A model generated the notes under the pieces. The model saw only the letters and a list, made by a program, of their open reading frames with translations, was not told the DNA's origin and ran no database searches. A DNA stretch of 31,582 nucleotides from JAAZBA01 sp964461815 (lineage in GTDB: Bacteria > Bacillota > Clostridia > Oscillospirales > QAMX01). Below are positions 31,263 through 31,582 of this stretch, piece by piece. Numbering within the stretch: the first letter of the stretch is position 1; the number at the start of each line of letters is the position of its first letter. The stretch spans positions 1-31,582 of the forward strand of contig CAYWVF010000027.1 in the NCBI GenBank assembly GCA_964461815.1, in the 5' to 3' direction. A program made the translations under genes and the position numbers.

Positions 31263-31582
31263 TTATGCAAGCTCTGCGAAGTACTTGATTGTACGAACCA
31301 TCTGGCTTGTGTAGGAGTTCTCGTTGTCGTACCAGGAAACAACCTGTACCTGATATGTTTCTTCGTCGATCTTGGAAACCATTGTCTGTGTAGCATCGAA
31401 CAGTGAACCATATGTGATACCGATGATGTCGCTGGAAACGAGCTCTTCCTCTGTGTAGCCGAAGCTCTCTGTAGCAGCAGCCTTCATAGCAGCATTGATG
31501 CCGTCCTTTGTAACGTCCTTGCCCTTAACAACAGCAACGAGGATTGTTGTGGAGCCTGTCGGTGTCGGAACACGCTGAGCGG
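31263..31582 (-). CDS. gap: Glyceraldehyde-3-phosphate dehydrogenase, C-terminal part (5' truncated by window)
   Basis: About 105 residues are visible and open to the window edge. They match the end of the GAPDH catalytic domain: AQRVPTPTGSTT, then NAAMKAAATES, GYTEEELVSSDIIG, SLFDATQTMV and VVSWYDNENSYTSQMVRTIKYFAELA. WYDNE is the conserved NAD-site region; the common W-G-Y after it is replaced by N-S-Y, as in some clostridial enzymes. It catalyses NAD-dependent oxidation of glyceraldehyde-3-phosphate in glycolysis in the cytoplasm. Codon use is strongly biased, fitting high expression. A strong terminator follows, and then a remnant of a second copy beyond the scaffold gap. Confidence 0.95.
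   Translation of the reverse strand, partial: AQRVPTPTGSTTILVAVVKGKDVTKDGINAAMKAAATESFGYTEEELVSSDIIGITYGSLFDATQTMVSKIDEETYQVQVVSWYDNENSYTSQMVRTIKYFAELA

Overview
The window reads as a chromosomal segment of a Gram-positive Clostridia-type bacterium, most likely an Oscillospiraceae/Ruminococcus-like gut anaerobe. This is an inference from sigma-A type promoters, AGGAGG-type ribosome binding sites, T-box control, a dimeric-type glycyl-tRNA synthetase, an RNase M5-like Toprim protein next to holA, and plant-polysaccharide genes. It is scaffolded sequence: ten Ns lie at 31171-31180, and the first and last genes run off the ends.

Layout. 1-1839 (+) is the C-terminal part of a large extracellular Ig-domain protein. 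1947-8756 (-) is a carbohydrate operon: alpha/beta-hydrolase esterase, an unrecognised TIM-barrel protein, a GH78 alpha-L-rhamnosidase and a Gfo/Idh/MocA protein of the GH109-like glycosidase type. It lies directly behind a tRNA-Pro and its terminator. tRNA-Pro and glyQS diverge from promoters whose -35 boxes overlap. 10656-13622 holds an AraC regulator translationally coupled to a P-loop kinase, divergent from a Gfo/Idh dehydrogenase. 13715-17588 holds a half-size ABC exporter, an EamA exporter and a divergent LysR regulator. 17662-20363 (+) is a housekeeping operon (holA, RNase M5-like, RNA methyltransferase). A T-box riboswitch then controls a sodium/solute symporter (20816-22366). A ClC antiporter with a TrkA-C tail, an FGGY kinase-amidohydrolase operon and a divergent creatininase-family gene follow.

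27760-29006 is a compact three-gene regulatory switch. An XRE repressor and an ImmA/IrrE metallopeptidase diverge from a small phage-type sigma-like protein, and two identical-architecture 15-bp operators (ATCAT-N5-ATGAT) sit on the two promoters. It resembles the control module of phages and integrative elements, but no such element surrounds it. The right end carries a DRE-TIM aldolase, an SGNH hydrolase preceded by a 22-bp direct-repeat array, and GAPDH. The scaffold gap hides a second, tandem GAPDH copy, of which only the last six codons remain.

The most worthwhile leads are the XRE/ImmA/sigma-like switch, the unrecognised TIM-barrel protein in the rhamnosidase operon, the overlapping tRNA-Pro/glyQS promoters with a sugar operon apparently dependent on tRNA read-through, the T-box symporter, and the repeat array upstream of the SGNH gene.
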